Source: Streptomyces orinoci
GTDB taxonomy: Bacteria; Actinomycetota; Actinomycetes; Streptomycetales; Streptomycetaceae
Assembly: GCF_003121295.1 (NCBI RefSeq)
Contig: NZ_PHNC01000012.1
Location: 124,001-188,000 of the forward strand
Direction: 5' to 3'
DNA length: 64,000 bases
Every line of letters begins with the position of its first letter. Position 1 is the first letter of the stretch. Shown here piece by piece: positions 37,958 to 46,672 of this stretch. The notes beneath the pieces were generated by a model. It was given only the letters and a program-made list of their open reading frames with translations, had not been told where the DNA came from and searched no databases. The translations under genes were made by a program, and so were the position numbers.

Positions 37958-39342
37958 CCGACGGGGGCTTCGACCTGGCCCGGCTGCTGGCCGAGCGCGG
38001 TGGCGAACGCTATGAGCTGCACGCCCGCCATCTCAACCACCAGCTGCCGAGGATGCTGCGCACCATCGGCTTCGACAAGGTCTACCAGCGGGCCGAGGGC
38101 GCCTACTTCTGGGACGAGGAGGGCCGGGACTACCTCGATATGCTGGCCGGCTTCGGGGTGATGGGCCTGGGCCGGCACCATCCGGTGGTGCGCAAGGCGC
38201 TGCACGACGTCCTGGACGCCTCGCTGGCCGACCTCACCCGCTTCGACTGCCCGCCGCTGCCCGGACTGCTGGCCGAGCGGCTGCTGTCCTACACCCCGCA
38301 TCTGGACCGGGTGTTCTTCGGCAACAGCGGCACCGAGGCGGTGGAGACGGCGCTGAAGTTCGCCCGCTACGCCACCGGCAGGCCCAGGGTGCTCTACTGT
38401 GTGCACGCCTTCCATGGGCTGACCACCGGCTCGCTGTCGGTCAACGGCGAGGAGGGCTTCAAGGACGGCTTCGCCCCGCTGCTGCCCGACACCGCCGTCC
38501 CGCTGGGCGATCTGGCCGCACTGGAACGGGAGTTGCGGCGCGGCGATGTGGCGGCGCTGATCGTGGAACCCATCCAGGGCAAGGGGGTGCACCAGCCGCC
38601 GCCCGGCTATCTGCGCGCCGCCCAGGAGCTGTTGCACCGGCACAAGGCGCTGCTGATCGCCGACGAGGTGCAGACCGGCCTCGGACGCACCGGGGAGTTC
38701 TTCGCCTACCAGCACGAGGCCGGGGTGGAACCCGACCTGGTGTGTGTGGCCAAGACCCTCTCCGGCGGCTATGTGCCGGTGGGGGCCACCCTGGGCAAGG
38801 ACTGGATCTTCAAAAAGGTGTATTCCTCCATGGACCGGGTGCTGGTGCACTCGGCCAGCTTCGGCTCCAACGCCCAGGCCATGGCGGCCGGTCTGGCGGT
38901 GCTGGCGGTGATGGAGGACGAGGGGATCGTGGCCAACGCCCGGGCCACCGGCGAGCTGCTGCGCGGCCGGCTGGCGGCGCTGGTGGACAAGTACGAGCTG
39001 CTGCACGAGGTGCGCGGCCGGGGCCTGATGATCGGTATCGAGTTCGGCCGGCCCAAGTCCCTGGCGCTGCGCAGCCGTTGGACGATGCTCCAGGCGGCGC
39101 GCAAGGGACTGTTCGCGCAGATGGTGGTGGTGCCGCTGCTCCAGCGGCACCGCATCCTCACCCAGGTCTCGGGTGACCACCTGGAGGTCATCAAACTGAT
39201 CCCGCCGCTGATCATCGGGGAGCGGGAGGTGGACCGCTTTGTGGACGCCTTCACCGCGGTGATGGACGAGGCCCATGGCGGCGGTTCGCTGATCTGGGAC
39301 TTCGGCCGGAACCTGGTGAAACAGGCGGTGGCGGCCCGCTGA
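37954..39342 (+). CDS. hpnO: Class III aminotransferase HpnO (aminobacteriohopanetriol type)
   Basis: This PLP-dependent aminotransferase of 462 residues is of the ornithine/acetylornithine class III fold. In hopanoid clusters it converts ribosylhopane-derived aldehyde to aminobacteriohopanetriol. The motifs are [18 protein letters not shown], the PLP Asp in [15 protein letters not shown], and the Schiff-base Lys in [14 protein letters not shown] near residue 267. The ATG overlaps the dxs stop. It is the last gene of the operon. Its stop is three bases from the stop of the convergent phosphatase gene. Confidence 0.94.
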   Translation: MTDGGFDLARLLAERGGERYELHARHLNHQLPRMLRTIGFDKVYQRAEGAYFWDEEGRDYLDMLAGFGVMGLGRHHPVVRKALHDVLDASLADLTRFDCPPLPGLLAERLLSYTPHLDRVFFGNSGTEAVETALKFARYATGRPRVLYCVHAFHGLTTGSLSVNGEEGFKDGFAPLLPDTAVPLGDLAALERELRRGDVAALIVEPIQGKGVHQPPPGYLRAAQELLHRHKALLIADEVQTGLGRTGEFFAYQHEAGVEPDLVCVAKTLSGGYVPVGATLGKDWIFKKVYSSMDRVLVHSASFGSNAQAMAAGLAVLAVMEDEGIVANARATGELLRGRLAALVDKYELLHEVRGRGLMIGIEFGRPKSLALRSRWTMLQAARKGLFAQMVVVPLLQRHRILTQVSGDHLEVIKLIPPLIIGEREVDRFVDAFTAVMDEAHGGGSLIWDFGRNLVKQAVAAR

Positions 39343-39345
39343 GGC

Positions 39346-40146
39346 TCAGCCGTCGAGCAGCCGCTCCCGCAGCCGCTCGACGGTGGCCGGGGCGAGCGAG
39401 AGGCCCTCGCTCAGATAGCGCTCGCTCGTCCCCCAGGTCTCCTCGATGGCCGCGAAGGCGGCGGCCAGATACTCGGCGCGGGCCTCGAACAGCGGCGAGA
39501 GCAGCTCCATCACCTCCGGGGAGGTGGCACTGTCCGACCCGCGCCGCACGGCATAGCGGCGGTGCGGGGCATTGGACTCCAGATAGTCGGCCTCGATGGC
39601 GTCCCGGGGCACCCCCAGCGCCAGCAGGGTGGCCGCGATGGACAGCCCCGCCCGGTCCTTGCCGGCCGCGCAGTGCATCAGCGCCGGCACCGCGTCCTCG
39701 GCCAGCTCGTGCAGCACCCGGCTGTGCTCGGCGGTGCGGGTGGTGACGATCAGACGGTAGGAGTCGGCCATCCGCTGGGCCGCCCGGCCCTCGGCAAGCA
39801 CCTCCCGCAGCCGCTCCATGCCGCCCTCGCGGACCATCTCCCAGAACTCGCTGCCGTCCGCCGGGTCGCTCAGCGGCAGATTGACATAGCGCACTCCGGG
39901 CAGCGCCACATCCGTGCCCTCCAGCGCGATATCGGCGGCATTGCGGAAGTCGAAGACGGTGTGCAGCCCCAGCGAGGCGAGAAAGGCCGCGTCCGCCTCG
40001 GTGGCCGAGGCCAGATGCCCGCTGCGGAACAGGACGCCGGGCCGCACCCGCCGGCCGTCGGCGGCCGGCAGGCCGCCCAGATCGCGGAAGTTGCGGACTC
40101 CCGCCAGTTCCGGCTCGGCGGTGGGGACATGCGGCGTCTGAGTCAC
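39346..40146 (-). CDS. Tyrosine-protein phosphatase (PTP/DSP-like, MptpB family)
   Basis: This phosphatase has the CX5R loop HCAAGKDRAGLS and is 266 residues. The N-terminal RNFRDLGGLP and RRVRPGVLFRSGHL stretches are characteristic of the actinobacterial tyrosine phosphatase family related to M. tuberculosis PtpB, some of which accept phosphoinositides and phosphoserine as well. The start is GTG 40146 with AAGGAG upstream. It converges on hpnO with a three-base gap. Confidence 0.9.
   Translation of the reverse strand: MTQTPHVPTAEPELAGVRNFRDLGGLPAADGRRVRPGVLFRSGHLASATEADAAFLASLGLHTVFDFRNAADIALEGTDVALPGVRYVNLPLSDPADGSEFWEMVREGGMERLREVLAEGRAAQRMADSYRLIVTTRTAEHSRVLHELAEDAVPALMHCAAGKDRAGLSIAATLLALGVPRDAIEADYLESNAPHRRYAVRRGSDSATSPEVMELLSPLFEARAEYLAAAFAAIEETWGTSERYLSEGLSLAPATVERLRERLLDG
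39350..39383. terminator. Inverted repeat at the hpnO/phosphatase convergence
   Basis: CCGTCGAGC (39350-39358) and its complement GCTCGACGG (39375-39383) form a perfect 9-bp stem with a 16-base loop. It lies just after the hpnO stop and inside the end of the phosphatase gene. It may stop hpnO transcripts. Confidence 0.4.
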
Positions 40147-40313
40147 GGGCGCTCCTTGGGCTCGGCCGTCGGCGGTGGGTCGCCGATGGCGGGAAAACTG
40201 ACCCTACGACACCGGTTTTACGGCGCATCGGCCCGTCCGGCAGCCCCTTGGCGGGCGTATTCCTCCGTAGGGGACCAAACCGGGGTGGGATACATCACGG
40301 CTCGTCAACCCCT

Positions 40314-40333
40314 GGTTACGGTGGCGTAGGTCA
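40314..40333 (+). promoter_or_regulatory. Operator-like TTACG/CGTAG box upstream of the SGNH hydrolase gene
   Basis: The stretch TTACGGTGGCGTAGG has near-palindromic arms TTACG and CGTAG. It resembles boxes I recall upstream of actinomycete lipid genes controlled by TetR-type regulators. It lies 30-45 bases before the GTG start, where it would overlap a promoter. Confidence 0.3.
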
Positions 40334-40359
40334 CTTGCGAGGGTGAAAGATGTGCTGAC

Positions 40360-41151
40360 GTGGCAGACGATTCGAATTCAATCAACAAGAGCGCGATCGG
40401 GTCGTACGCGGCAGTCGGGGACAGCTTCACCGAGGGCGTCGGGGACCCGGGTCCCGATGGCGCCTTCGTCGGCTGGGCCGACCGGCTGGCCGTACTCCTG
40501 GCCGATCAGCGGGAAGAGCACACCTTCCGGTACGCCAACCTCGCCGTCCGCGGCCGCCTGCTGGACCAGATCGTGGAGGAGCAGGTGCCAAGGGCCAAGG
40601 AGCTCGGGCCCGATCTCGTCACATTCTGCGCGGGGGGCAATGACATTCTGCGGCCGGGCTCCGACCCGGACGATGTGGCCGAGCGCTATGCGGCGGCCGT
40701 CGCCGACCTGACCTCCTCGGTCGGCACGGTGCTGCTGTGCACCGGCTTCGACACCCGGGGCATGCCGGTGCTCCGCCATCTGCGGGGGAAGATCGCGACC
40801 TATACCGCCCATGTCCGGGCCATCGCCGACCGGCATGGCTGCCCGGTGCTCGACCTGTGGTCGCTGCGCTCGGTGCAGGACCGGCGGGCCTGGAGCGAGG
40901 ACCGGCTGCATCTGTCGGCCGACGGGCACACCCGGGTGGCACTGCGCGCCGCCCAGGTGCTGGGCCTCGCGGTGCCCGCCGACCCGGACCAGCCATGGCC
41001 GGCGGAGGAGGAGCGCACCCCCGCCGAGGTGCGCCGGGACAATATCCACTGGGCGCGCGAGCACTTGGTGCCCTGGATCGGCCGCCGGCTGCGCGGCGAG
41101 TCCTCCGGGGACCATGTGGAGCCCAAGCGCCCGGACCTGCTGCCGCTGTAG
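40360..41151 (+). CDS. SGNH/GDSL-family hydrolase
   Basis: This is a lipase/esterase-fold serine hydrolase of 263 residues. The four SGNH blocks are visible: block I AVGDSFTEGVGD, block II NLAVRGRL, block III CAGGNDILRPG and block V DRLHLSADGHTRVA. There is no signal peptide, so it is probably cytoplasmic. The start is GTG 40360. It stands alone, divergent from the phosphatase gene. The substrate is unknown. Confidence 0.92.
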   Translation: MADDSNSINKSAIGSYAAVGDSFTEGVGDPGPDGAFVGWADRLAVLLADQREEHTFRYANLAVRGRLLDQIVEEQVPRAKELGPDLVTFCAGGNDILRPGSDPDDVAERYAAAVADLTSSVGTVLLCTGFDTRGMPVLRHLRGKIATYTAHVRAIADRHGCPVLDLWSLRSVQDRRAWSEDRLHLSADGHTRVALRAAQVLGLAVPADPDQPWPAEEERTPAEVRRDNIHWAREHLVPWIGRRLRGESSGDHVEPKRPDLLPL

Positions 41152-41207
41152 CGGGGCCGTACCGGACCTGCCCGCCGTACCGCGCGCCATGCGGCGGGGC
41201 CGGCCCC

Positions 41208-41711
41208 TCAGACCAGCCGCCCGTGCGGCAGCTCGGCCCAGACGACCCGGCCCCGGCCGGCGTCGTCGGGCCGGACCCCCCACGCCTGGGACAGCGCGCC
41301 GACCAGCAGCAGCCCGCGCCCGCTCTCCTCGTCCGCGCCGCTGCACCGCGCCCGTGGCTCAGTGGAGGCGCGCCCCTGGTCCGCCACCTCTATGCGCAAA
41401 TGCGCTTCCCCGAAACGCAGTTGGCAGCTCACGTTTTCGCTGTCGGTGTGCCGCACCGCGTTGGTGAAGAGTTCAGACACCACCAACTGTGCGTCGTCGC
41501 ATGCCGTTTCATCGACACCCCACTCGTGCAGCCGGGCGAGAACCTGCCGCCGCGCCTCGGCCACACAGGCGTTGAGCGCCGGAAAGTTGAAGGAGTAGAA
41601 GTGGGCGTCCTGCGGGCGCCCGGTGAGGCGGCCGCCGAGGCGCCCCAGGGAAGGTGCGTCTTGGGAGGGGACCACTCCGCAACTATGTGCGATGTGACGG
41701 ACGTGTGGCAA
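41208..41711 (-). CDS. ATP-binding regulatory protein (HATPase_c_2)
   Basis: This is a small GHKL ATPase of the RsbW-like class, up to 167 residues. The N-box is AQLVVSELFTNAVRHT and the G-boxes are around RIEVADQGR and GRGLLLVGALS. It is divergent from an XRE-DUF5753 gene that is followed by DUF397. This trio is a repeated Streptomyces arrangement like the whiJ/abaA loci, where the parts act together on development or antibiotic control. The longest start is TTG 41711; GTG 41675 is an alternative, and neither has a strong ribosome site. Its upstream region carries two palindromes. Confidence 0.85.
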   Translation of the reverse strand: MPHVRHIAHSCGVVPSQDAPSLGRLGGRLTGRPQDAHFYSFNFPALNACVAEARRQVLARLHEWGVDETACDDAQLVVSELFTNAVRHTDSENVSCQLRFGEAHLRIEVADQGRASTEPRARCSGADEESGRGLLLVGALSQAWGVRPDDAGRGRVVWAELPHGRLV

Positions 41712-41718
41712 GCTTCAG

Positions 41719-41754
41719 TCTGCAAATTGCAGAATCGACCGGACACTCTGTCCG
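41719..41754. promoter_or_regulatory. Two perfect palindromes between divergent regulator genes
   Basis: TCTGCAA-A-TTGCAGA lies at 41719-41733 and CGGACA-CTC-TGTCCG at 41740-41754. Their centres are 21 bases apart, two helical turns. CAGTCTGCA occurs at 41716 and again at 41760. They lie in the 100-base divergent gap between the HATPase and XRE genes, so the XRE protein or its partner may bind here. Confidence 0.5.
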
Positions 41755-41811
41755 CCCTACAGTCTGCATGGCACACTGCTGGCATATGACGGGAGTTGGA
41801 GGGGGTGGACA

Positions 41812-42678
41812 ATGGGGGACGCACGGCCCACCGGGGCTCCGACCGTGCTGCGCGTCGTACTCGGCAAGCGGCTCCAGGACCTCAGGGAGAAGGCCGGGCT
41901 CTCCTTCCAGGACGCCGGCCGGGCGCTCGATGTCACCCATGCCACGGTGCGCCGGATGGAAAAGGCCGAAGTCGGCCTGAAAATCCCCTACGTCGAAAAA
42001 CTCCTCCACCTCTATGGCGTGCACAACCAGACGGAGGTCGAGGGATTCCTGGCCCTCGCCCGGGAGGCCAACCGGCCCGGCTGGTGGCACCGCTTCCGCG
42101 ACGTCCTGCCCGAATGGTTCAGCGCCTTTGTCAGCCTGGAGGGCGAGGCCAACGTCATCCGCGCCTATGAACCGCACTATGTCCCCGGCCTGTTGCAGAC
42201 CGAGGACTACGCCCGCGCCGTACTGCGCGCCGGCCAGCCGCACGCCCCGCGGGAGGAGATCGAACGCGGGGTGGCCGTCCGCCGGGAACGCCAGCACCTG
42301 CTCACCCGGGACAACGCCCCGCTGCTGTGGGTGGTGATGGACGAGACCGTACTGCGCCGGCCCATCGGCGGCCCGGAAGTGATGCGCGCCCAGATCTCCC
42401 GGCTCATCGAGGCCACCGAACTGCCCCAGGTGCGGCTCCAGATCATGCCCTTTGCCTCCGGTCCGCATCCGGCCATGTACGGACCGTTCCATATCTTCCG
42501 GTTCCCCATCGACGAACTCCCGGACATCGCCTACGCCGAAAACCTCATCGGCGCCTCGTACTTCGACCAGCGCGAGGATGTCTCGGCCTTTCTCGAAGCG
42601 CTGGACCGGATGTGCGCGCAGGCCGCGCCGGCACACACCACCAAGGCATTCCTGGGTGGCATTCGTAAGGAGATCTGA
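41812..42678 (+). CDS. XRE-family regulator with DUF5753 domain
   Basis: This is a DNA-binding regulator of 288 residues. The N-terminal helix-turn-helix (LQDLREKAGLSFQDAGRALDVTHATVRRMEKAEVG, within about residues 18-60) is followed by the DUF5753 sensor-like domain (WFSAFVSLEGEANVIRAYEP, VPGLLQTEDYARAVLRA, and the later VRLQIMPFASG). It is paired with DUF397 four bases downstream, as in WhiJ-like systems. The start is ATG 41812 with GGAGGGGG upstream. The two palindromes in the upstream gap are likely operators. Confidence 0.94.
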   Translation: MGDARPTGAPTVLRVVLGKRLQDLREKAGLSFQDAGRALDVTHATVRRMEKAEVGLKIPYVEKLLHLYGVHNQTEVEGFLALAREANRPGWWHRFRDVLPEWFSAFVSLEGEANVIRAYEPHYVPGLLQTEDYARAVLRAGQPHAPREEIERGVAVRRERQHLLTRDNAPLLWVVMDETVLRRPIGGPEVMRAQISRLIEATELPQVRLQIMPFASGPHPAMYGPFHIFRFPIDELPDIAYAENLIGASYFDQREDVSAFLEALDRMCAQAAPAHTTKAFLGGIRKEI

Positions 42679-42682
42679 ACCT

Positions 42683-42943
42683 ATGGATCTGGACCATATA
42701 TACAACGGCATGCCCGCCGCCGACCTGGGCACGGAGGGCTGGCACAAGCCGTGGAGCGGCGGCAACGGGGGCAGCTGCGTCGAGGCCATGCGGCTCATGG
42801 ACGGGCGGGTGGCGCTGCGCCAGTCAACCGATCCGGAGGGTCCGGCACTGATCTACACGCGTCACGAGATGGAAACCTTTATCCGCGGGGCCAAGGAAGG
42901 GCAGGCCGACTTCCTGCTCGCCGGTTCCGGTGTGGCCGACTGA
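42683..42943 (+). CDS. DUF397 domain protein
   Basis: This is an 86-residue DUF397 protein, the usual small partner of XRE-DUF5753 regulators, which counteracts or modifies the regulator. The family core is WHKPWSGGNGGSCVEAMRL, then VALRQSTDPEGPALIYTRHEMETFIRGAKEGQ. It starts four bases after the XRE stop, with AAGGAG about 11 bases upstream of its ATG. Confidence 0.92.
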   Translation: MDLDHIYNGMPAADLGTEGWHKPWSGGNGGSCVEAMRLMDGRVALRQSTDPEGPALIYTRHEMETFIRGAKEGQADFLLAGSGVAD

Positions 42944-42952
42944 ACAACGGCC

Positions 42953-43798
42953 GTGACAACGCAGGGGGAAAGCCGAGTGAACCAAGAGGACTTGACCGGC
43001 CGGGGATTCACGGCGCAGGAGATAGACACCAGCAGACCGCACCCGGCCCGGATGTACGACTACTATCTGGGCGGCCGGGACAATTACGAGGTGGACCGCC
43101 AGGCGGCGGAGAGCGTCATCCGGCTCGTCCCCGACGCCCGCCCCAGTGCCCGTGCCAACCGGGCCTTTATGCACCGCGCGGTCCGCGAGGTGGTACGGCG
43201 CGGAGTGCGGCAGATCATCGACATCGGCACCGGCATCCCCACCTCGCCCAACACCCATGAGGTGGCAAGGGAGTCGGCGCCGGACGCCAGGGTGGTCTAT
43301 ATCGACAACGACCCCATCGTGGCCACCCACGCGGGCGCCAAGCTCACCAACACCCCCGGCACCGGCTTTGTGCTGGCCGATGTCCGCGAGCCGGAGGCGA
43401 TCCTGGCCCACCCGGTGGTGCGGGAGCTGATCGACTTCGATCAGCCGGTGGCCCTGCTGCTGGTGGCCGTACTGCACTTCATCAAGGACGAGGAGGACCC
43501 GGCCGGCATCCTGGCCACCCTCGGCCAGGCCCTGCCGGCCGGCAGCTGTCTGGTGCTCACCCATGGTACGGGCGACTTCCACCAGCACATCGAGGGCGAT
43601 GCGGCCGACTTCTACAAGAACGCCACCGCCCAGCTGAGGGTGCGCAGCTTCGCCGAGTTCGTCCCCTTCTTCGACGGGTACGAGCTGCTCGAACCGGGCG
43701 TGGTCCAGGCGCCGTTGTGGCGGCCGGAGGGAGAGCCGCCCACGACGGAGGAGCTGGCCAGGGTGGCCTTCTACGCGGGGGTGGGGGTCAAGGAGTAA
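42953..43798 (+). CDS. SAM-dependent methyltransferase (PF04672 type)
   Basis: This is a 281-residue member of the actinobacterial S-adenosylmethionine methyltransferase family that begins with the HPARMYDYYLGGRDNYEVDR box. The SAM site is IIDIGTGIPTSPNTHEVA, then VVYIDNDPIVATHA. VALLLVAVLHFIKDEEDP is also typical. The substrate is unknown for the family. It follows the DUF397 gene closely, as is common. A second GTG at 42977 is an alternative start. Confidence 0.9.
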   Translation: MTTQGESRVNQEDLTGRGFTAQEIDTSRPHPARMYDYYLGGRDNYEVDRQAAESVIRLVPDARPSARANRAFMHRAVREVVRRGVRQIIDIGTGIPTSPNTHEVARESAPDARVVYIDNDPIVATHAGAKLTNTPGTGFVLADVREPEAILAHPVVRELIDFDQPVALLLVAVLHFIKDEEDPAGILATLGQALPAGSCLVLTHGTGDFHQHIEGDAADFYKNATAQLRVRSFAEFVPFFDGYELLEPGVVQAPLWRPEGEPPTTEELARVAFYAGVGVKE

Positions 43799-43812
43799 AT
43801 GCGGGCCGCCCC

Positions 43813-45021
43813 CTACCGCGTCAGCGAACGGGCCTGCGCGCCCACCCGCCGGACGCTCAGGCCCAGCGCCAGGGCGGCGGCCACTGCCGGCTGGACCACC
43901 GCCGGGGTCAGCGACGCCTGCGGCGAGACCACGCTCTGCCACAGCAGCGGCCCGGCCACGATGGTGCACAGCAGGGTGGGAGCCGTGTACCAGATGAGGA
44001 AGGGCAGCACCGCGTACCAGTCCAGCGAGCCATACAGCAGGTCGTAACGCATCCCGCCGCGGTAGGCCGTCATCAGCGCGGCCCCCACCGCGGCGGGCGC
44101 CCCCACCGTGGAGACCAGCGCCCACAACTGCCAGTCGGCGCCCGGCAGTCCGGCCAGCCGGGCAGTGGCCCAGGCGACGGCCGGCCCCAGCACACAGAGC
44201 ACGGCGGTGGGTACCGCGAAGTGGCTCAGGGGCACCGTCCGCGGGGCGAAGGGCAGCAGCCGGGTGCGGGTGAGGTTGTCGGTGTCCTGCCGGGCACCCT
44301 CGCTCAGTGCCGAGGCCGCCAGATACAGGGGCATCACCAGGACCCAGCCGAACAGCGCCGCCTGTGGAGCGCTCACCGCCGCATGGTGCGGGGAGTTCCC
44401 CCACTGCCGCATCAGATGCAGCAGCAGCACACCGGCCGCCGGCCACACCACGGCCGCCGCCGTACGAGCCGGCCGGTGCAGCAGCGCCACCGCGTCCCGC
44501 CATGGCAGCACCAGCCAGGCACCGCCCGCCGGAACGCCCGGCGAGAAGCGTGCCCGGCCCCGTCCGGCCCGGGCCACCGTCTGTGCCACCAGGGCGATTC
44601 CACGTATGCCCAACAGCGCCGCGCCCTGCCCGGCCCGCGAGCCGTGCCGGGCCCGGGTGGCGAGCTCCGCCGCCGGCAGGGACCCCAGCAGCCCGGCGGC
44701 GTACCCCAGCAGTGCCGCCCCGGTGCCCGCGGTCAGGGCCGGCACGGTGCCGGACGCGGCCGGGGCGCCCACGGCCCGCCCCGCCGCCGGCGCGATGCGC
44801 AGCACACCGGCCGCCACGACCAGCACGGCGACCAGGGTGAGCAGCGACTGCCACAGCCCGGACAGCCGGGGGCGCCCGGAGCGGTCGCGCCGGGCGCGGC
44901 GCGCCTCGCTCAGCGCCTCGGCGCCGGCGGCGGTCAGCTCCAGGCCCGCCTCCGGCGGCCCCGGCGCGGCGAACCGCGAACTCCGGCCGATCCGGGCCGA
45001 ATTGCCGTGCATTACCGCCAC
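43813..45021 (-). CDS. Polytopic membrane protein, ABC-exporter permease partner (DUF6297-like)
   Basis: This is a protein of 402 residues with about ten hydrophobic helices, for example WQSLLTLVAVLVVAAGVL and TVPLSHFAVPTAVLCVLGP. The start GTG 45021 overlaps the stop of the ABC ATPase gene by ten bases, so it is the membrane half of that transporter. I think it belongs to the DUF6297 group found next to such ATPases in Streptomyces, but it is shorter than the roughly 500 residues I recall. The substrate is unknown. Confidence 0.7.
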   Translation of the reverse strand: MAVMHGNSARIGRSSRFAAPGPPEAGLELTAAGAEALSEARRARRDRSGRPRLSGLWQSLLTLVAVLVVAAGVLRIAPAAGRAVGAPAASGTVPALTAGTGAALLGYAAGLLGSLPAAELATRARHGSRAGQGAALLGIRGIALVAQTVARAGRGRARFSPGVPAGGAWLVLPWRDAVALLHRPARTAAAVVWPAAGVLLLHLMRQWGNSPHHAAVSAPQAALFGWVLVMPLYLAASALSEGARQDTDNLTRTRLLPFAPRTVPLSHFAVPTAVLCVLGPAVAWATARLAGLPGADWQLWALVSTVGAPAAVGAALMTAYRGGMRYDLLYGSLDWYAVLPFLIWYTAPTLLCTIVAGPLLWQSVVSPQASLTPAVVQPAVAAALALGLSVRRVGAQARSLTR

Positions 45022-45632
45022 GGCGCCGCCTCCTCACCCAGCACGGCCGCAGGCCCGCCCTGGGCCGCACAGCGGCCCGAGGCCAGCAGCATCACCTGGT
45101 CGGCGACCGTCTCCACCAGCGCCCGTTCATGGGAGACCAGGACGATGCCGGTGCCCGCCCGTTTGGTCTCCCGCAGCACCTCGGCCAGCCGCTCCCTGGC
45201 GCGGGCGTCCAGGCGCTGCTCCGGCTCGTCCAGCAACAGCAGGCGGGCCGGGCGCACCAGGGCGGCGCTCAGCAGCAGGGCCTGGCGCTGCCCCGCGGAG
45301 AGGGTGTCGGGAAAGGCGCCATGACGGGCAGCCAGCTCCAGATGGTTGAGCACGGTGGCGGCGGCCCCGGCCGCCCGGCGGCCCAGACCATGGGCGGCGG
45401 CGACCATCCGGATGTGCTCGGCCACCGTCAGATCGGGGAAGCGCTCCCCGCCGTCCATGGCCACGGCCACATCGCGGCGGAATCCGGGATCCTGCTCACG
45501 CACCGGTGCGCCGTCGAAGAGCCCCCTGCCCTCGTCGGCCGTCTGCCGTCCGGCCGGCGCCCGCAGCAGGGTTGACTTTCCCGAGCCGTTGGCGCCGACC
45601 AGGGCGATACAACGGCCGGGATCCACCCGCAC
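45012..45632 (-). CDS. ABC transporter ATP-binding protein, N-terminally short
   Basis: This is an ATPase of 206 residues with Walker A GANGSGKST near residue 17, signature LSAGQ, Walker B LLLLDEPE and switch His in LVSHE. ABC ATPases normally have 30 or more residues before Walker A, including an aromatic residue that stacks on adenine. Here the frame upstream of GTG 45632 reads YAQHWFRSVPDSQKSK, unlike a family N-terminus, so the first beta strands are missing. It may be decayed or may start from a degenerate upstream segment. It forms an overlapping pair with the membrane protein. Confidence 0.75.
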   Translation of the reverse strand: MRVDPGRCIALVGANGSGKSTLLRAPAGRQTADEGRGLFDGAPVREQDPGFRRDVAVAMDGGERFPDLTVAEHIRMVAAAHGLGRRAAGAAATVLNHLELAARHGAFPDTLSAGQRQALLLSAALVRPARLLLLDEPEQRLDARARERLAEVLRETKRAGTGIVLVSHERALVETVADQVMLLASGRCAAQGGPAAVLGEEAAPWR

Positions 45633-45862
45633 CTTGCTTTTCTGCGAATCGGGTACGGAGCGGAACCAGTGTTGCGCATAGGGTGGTTGCAGGCTGTGGG
45701 AGGGGACCGGCAGCAGCCAGGAGCTTTCTCACCCCGCCCGTACCCCCTCCGAGCACGCACGGGCGCATGGCGCAAACCCCCGATCCCGGAAGTGAATTTC
45801 CGCGCCGGATGTCCTAATGTTCGTTTGGGTGACGACCGGTCACGCCGGGCGAGGAGGGGGCA

Positions 45863-46672
45863 GTGAGCGGGGTAGTGATCTATCTGCCGCCGGGAGTCGG
45901 CGACCACGGGGAGGAGCCCGACGGCGGGGTGACCCTGCGGCTCGGCGCGGGGGAGACGGCCCGGTTCGGGCGCGGCTCCGCGACAACCCCGGTGGAACTC
46001 CGGCTGATTGACGCGGCCATCTCCCGGCTGGCGGGGGAGATCCGGGTGACCGAGGACCACTGGCAGCTGAGCAACCACAGTACGACACAGAGCTATCTGG
46101 TGGAGAACCCGGAAGGTGCGGGGGAGTACCTCAGGGTGCCGCCCCGGCGGGCCGGAGCGCCCATCCCCTTCGAGTTCTCCCGTGTGGTGCTGCCCACCCG
46201 CCGGGACACCACGGTGGCCTTCCAGGTGTTCGCGCCCGACCACCTCTATATGGATCCGGACGCGGTGGGCGGCCATCGCGGGACCCGCACCGTGACGGCC
46301 TACTCCCTGGACGAGACGGCCATTTACTTCCTGGTGCTGGTCGCGCTCTGCGAACCCAGGCTGCGTGACGAGTCACCGCTGGCGGTGCCGACCACCCCGC
46401 AGATTGTCGAGCGGCTGCGGGCCCACCCCGCCTGCGCCCGGCTGACCGCCCGCGCGGTCAGCTCGCATATCGACTACCTCGCCGAGGAGAAGATGCGGAT
46501 CAGCGCCCCGGACGAGTACGGGCCCGCCCGGGGCGGCCGGCGCAACGGCAAGCGGGAATCGATCGTCGGACTCGCCCTGCGCTTCGGGCTCGTCAGGGAG
46601 GAACACCTCACCCTGCTGCCGCCCCGGACCGGAGGAGGCCATGGTGTCCATACCGGCCGACACCTCGGATGA
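45863..46672 (+). CDS. FHA-domain protein partnered with a Ser/Thr kinase
   Basis: This is a 269-residue protein. The first 100 residues have an FHA-like pattern: RLGAGETARFGRGS, then AISRLAGEIRVTEDHWQLSNHS, giving the GR and SxxH-like elements. FHA domains bind phosphothreonine. The C-terminal half contains a helical region (TPQIVERLRAHPACARLTARAVSSHIDYL) that looks like a winged helix. It overlaps the kinase gene by 32 bases, so it is probably a substrate or adaptor of that kinase. The start is GTG 45863 with GGAGG upstream. Confidence 0.8.
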   Translation: MSGVVIYLPPGVGDHGEEPDGGVTLRLGAGETARFGRGSATTPVELRLIDAAISRLAGEIRVTEDHWQLSNHSTTQSYLVENPEGAGEYLRVPPRRAGAPIPFEFSRVVLPTRRDTTVAFQVFAPDHLYMDPDAVGGHRGTRTVTAYSLDETAIYFLVLVALCEPRLRDESPLAVPTTPQIVERLRAHPACARLTARAVSSHIDYLAEEKMRISAPDEYGPARGGRRNGKRESIVGLALRFGLVREEHLTLLPPRTGGGHGVHTGRHLG

